A stretch of DNA of 54,155 nucleotides from Lachnospiraceae bacterium (GTDB lineage Bacteria > Bacillota > Clostridia > Lachnospirales > Lachnospiraceae), in the NCBI GenBank assembly GCA_017440575.1, contig JAFSGY010000057.1, forward strand, positions 1 to 54,155, written 5' to 3'. Position 1 is the stretch's first letter; every line of letters begins with the position of its first letter. A program made the position numbers and the translations under genes. A model generated the notes under the pieces. The model made no database searches, was not told where the DNA came from, and worked only from the letters and a program-made list of their open reading frames with translations. Shown piece by piece: positions 52,228 through 54,155 of the stretch.

Positions 52228-53730
52228 TTACACTTGTGGCATTACAAGACGATCAAAACCTTCTAATAATTCTGTCACAATCTGATACAGGCGGTCACAA
52301 TCACCAACTCTAACACCTTCTACATTTAATGGCATCTGTGGATCGTGAAGTGACATACGAAGTAACAGCCAGCCCTTTACTTCCTCTGTATCAAAGGTAA
52401 TTCTTACACCTTCATAGGAATTTGGAGCTATCTGATATCCTTTTTCCTTGGCTCTTTCTTCAAATGTATTTAATGCATCCAAACCATATGACTTAAAGTC
52501 ATCACCCTGAATCTTAAAACGATACTCTCTCTCCTCAAAGCCCTTTTCTAACGTTTCAATAAAGGATGCTAATGCTTTTCCTTCCTTCGCAGCCTTCGCC
52601 AATGCAATCAAAAGTTTAACAGCCATATAAGCACCATCATCCAGGAAATAGTTCTCACTTAATGCGCCATGACCTGAAGTTTCAATCGCAAGTGGAGACA
52701 CAATACCTTCTTTATTCAAACGAATGGATTCATTAATAACATTCTTATAGCCACGCATATATCTATGCTGCTTCATTCCAATGCTTTCGATAAACCTGGT
52801 AAGTCTGTCACTAGTAACGGAGTCCGTAACAATCGTTCCACCTGGATAATCCTTTGCTATAATCGCAGTCATCATTGCAATAATCGCATCTCTGTTTACT
52901 TCCTCACCATTTGGAAGTACCGCTGACATTCTATCTACATCTGTATCAAAAATAATACCTAAATCTGCCTTATTGCTTAATACTGCATTTTTAATTGCTT
53001 CCATTGCCTGCTTATTCTCTGGATTTGGAATATGATTAGGAAAATGTCCATCCGGTTCAAGGAACTGACTTCCTGAAGTATCAGCACCAAGTGGTTTTAA
53101 AACCTTCTCTACAAAGAAACCACCTGCACCATTTCCAGTGTCAACAACCACATGTAATCCTTCTAATGGCTTTTCATAATTGTCTGCCTGTATACTCTTT
53201 CTTATCTTATCCTGTAAAAAGTTACAATATACAGAAATACTATCTACCTTTTCTACACATGATAAGTCAGCCTCTGTATATTCAAGTCCTGATGCAATCT
53301 TTAATATCTCTGCAATATCATCATGCTCTAAGCCTCCATCACGGTCAAAAAACTTATATCCATTTCGGTTAAATGGAAGATGACTTGCAGTAATCATAAT
53401 GGCACCATCAAACGCAAATTCTTCAAATACTGTTGTCATAAACATAGAAGGCGTAGATACTAATCCGCAATAAAATACCTTTACTCCTACTGCTACCATT
53501 CCCATTGCAGCGGCCTGAAACAGACTATCTGCTGTAATTCTAGAATCATGACCAATTCCAATTCTAAGTTCTGTAACATCCTTGCCTTTTTTCACAGCAA
53601 GCCACTTTGCAAATGCACCACCTATCAAATTACCCGCTTCTTCTGTCAAATTAACAGCTTCACCAGCAACACCTTCACAAGCAATTCCTCTGATGTCACT
53701 ACCATTTTGTAACTTCATTAAATTCTGCAT
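52228..53730 (-). CDS. Phosphoglucomutase/phosphomannomutase
   Basis: A 500-residue alpha-D-phosphohexomutase. The phosphoserine is S116 in MITASHLPFNRNGYKFF, the metal loop is DTDVDR (~263-268), and the sugar-binding loop contains ETSGHGALSE. It interconverts hexose 6- and 1-phosphates for surface polysaccharide or storage glucan synthesis; glucose versus mannose preference is unresolved. The ATG at 53730 was chosen because GGAGGA lies 5 bases upstream; an upstream in-frame start lacks a site. Confidence 0.9.
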   Translation of the reverse strand: MQNLMKLQNGSDIRGIACEGVAGEAVNLTEEAGNLIGGAFAKWLAVKKGKDVTELRIGIGHDSRITADSLFQAAAMGMVAVGVKVFYCGLVSTPSMFMTTVFEEFAFDGAIMITASHLPFNRNGYKFFDRDGGLEHDDIAEILKIASGLEYTEADLSCVEKVDSISVYCNFLQDKIRKSIQADNYEKPLEGLHVVVDTGNGAGGFFVEKVLKPLGADTSGSQFLEPDGHFPNHIPNPENKQAMEAIKNAVLSNKADLGIIFDTDVDRMSAVLPNGEEVNRDAIIAMMTAIIAKDYPGGTIVTDSVTSDRLTRFIESIGMKQHRYMRGYKNVINESIRLNKEGIVSPLAIETSGHGALSENYFLDDGAYMAVKLLIALAKAAKEGKALASFIETLEKGFEEREYRFKIQGDDFKSYGLDALNTFEERAKEKGYQIAPNSYEGVRITFDTEEVKGWLLLRMSLHDPQMPLNVEGVRVGDCDRLYQIVTELLEGFDRLVMPQV

Positions 53731-54039
53731 AGTTATCCTCCAAAAATTCTTTTGTCTCAATTATCTTCCCCGTAATGTTATCATAATTAAGCTGGAATGA
53801 CAATCATTCGTTTTATTGCTCAAGCAAACATGGCAGTAAATGCTAAATGTATAAGAAAATATAATATATTCAAATCTATCCCATTTCCCCAGTAACTTTA
53901 TAATATAAGAAAAAAGCCTTGCAAATTATTACAAGACTTCACTTACTATTTCTATTAAATACATTGTATTCCTTCAAAACCGAACACACAAATCTTTCAA
54001 ATCTTCCGAACTAAACAATTCTTCCTTTACCTTCCAGGA
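53731..54039. other. Gap between phosphohexomutase and 23S rRNA gene, without 5S
   Basis: It holds the rRNA terminator (53909-53938), small palindromes (GAATGA/TCATTC and TTGCTCAAGCAA near 53800-53830) and AT-rich DNA. No 5S rRNA sequence and no protein gene were seen. A clear promoter for the phosphohexomutase was not found. Confidence 0.6.
53909..53938 (-). terminator. Terminator of the rRNA operon
   Basis: Stem AGTCTTG / CAAGGCT (one G-U) with a 10-base loop, followed by six T residues on the minus strand, about 100 bases after the 23S 3' end. Confidence 0.75.
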
Positions 54040-54155
54040 TAAGCCCTCGACCTATTAGTGACATTCAGCTTAATACATTACTGTACTTACACCCATGCCC
54101 TATCTACCTCGTAGTCTTCAAGGGGTCTTACTTGCTTCTAGCAAGGGATATCTCA
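54040..54155 (-). rRNA. 23S ribosomal RNA, 3' end (partial)
   Basis: The minus strand gives the conserved 23S tail: TGAGATATCCC, then AAGTAAGACCCCTTGAAGAC, TACGAGGTAGATAGG, and CACTAATAGGTCGAGGGCTT. About 115 bases of the 3' end are present; the 3' boundary near 54040 is approximate. Confidence 0.95.

Noticed and set aside
53960-54000. CCGAACAC-like text after 23S as a 5S rRNA
   Set aside because: The surrounding sequence lacks the 5S helices and length; it is a short chance match.

Overview
This window looks like the chromosome of a motile, anaerobic gut-type Firmicute of the Lachnospiraceae (Clostridia). The evidence is low-to-moderate GC DNA, the Firmicute cluster yicC-remA-rpoZ-rimO-pgsA-recA-recX-rny, a cysE-cysS-mrnC-rlmB-sigH cluster under a T-box, a Spo0A-type DNA-binding protein, a chemoreceptor, a flagellin lysine methylase, and a pectin (rhamnogalacturonan I) oligosaccharide locus. 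No phage, CRISPR array or insertion sequence was seen. Most genes lie on the minus strand; the plus-strand genes are an LtaS-like/YfhO pair, a NYN-LOTUS protein, a VanZ protein, an AraC regulator and two tRNAs.

Layout. 1-5.7 kb: the start of rny, then recX/recA with a LexA-regulated promoter, pgsA, rimO, rpoZ, remA and yicC; gmk, usually found between remA and rpoZ, is absent. 5.9-10.5 kb: LtaS-family phosphotransferase and YfhO-family membrane protein. 10.5-17.2 kb: a secreted protein, rqcH, glgA, a Spo0A DNA-binding domain without receiver, and a chemoreceptor. 17.4-18.3 kb: tRNA-Val and tRNA-Met, then a decayed MATE transporter. 18.4-23.2 kb: flagellin methylase with an unknown partner gene, argS, queH and a DUF188 protein. 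23.2-27.5 kb: an intergenic region with a candidate small RNA, then purL. 27.7-30.5 kb: NYN-LOTUS, TetR, a hypothetical gene and vanZ.

30.7-41.6 kb is a rhamnogalacturonan I oligosaccharide utilisation locus: GH112 phosphorylase, an SGNH esterase homologue that has lost its catalytic residues, a GH105 unsaturated rhamnogalacturonyl hydrolase, a sugar-binding lipoprotein gene broken by one in-frame stop, two LplB/LplC-type permeases, a divergent AraC activator, an alpha/beta-hydrolase esterase and L-rhamnose mutarotase. Inferred route: oligosaccharides enter through the ABC importer (its ATPase is not in the window), GH105 removes the unsaturated uronic acid, the esterase removes acetyl groups, GH112 phosphorolyses galactosyl-rhamnose, and RhaM interconverts rhamnose anomers. 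An AraC-like operator (two 8-bp repeats exactly 21 bp apart) sits just upstream of the GH105 promoter.

41.6-54.2 kb: a DUF3048 secreted protein, recQ, an unknown membrane-anchored protein directly behind sigH, rlmB, mrnC, cysS, cysE behind a cysteine-specific T-box, deoD, ispF, a phosphohexomutase, and the 3' end of a 23S rRNA gene that is followed by a terminator but no 5S gene.

Most interesting leads: the dead SGNH protein inside the pectin locus; the palindrome that buries the ribosome binding site of the flagellar-type gene at 19.6-20.1 kb and overlaps a sigma-28-like promoter; the receiver-less Spo0A; the 21-bp-spaced AraC repeats; and several short promoter- or terminator-bounded structured RNAs.
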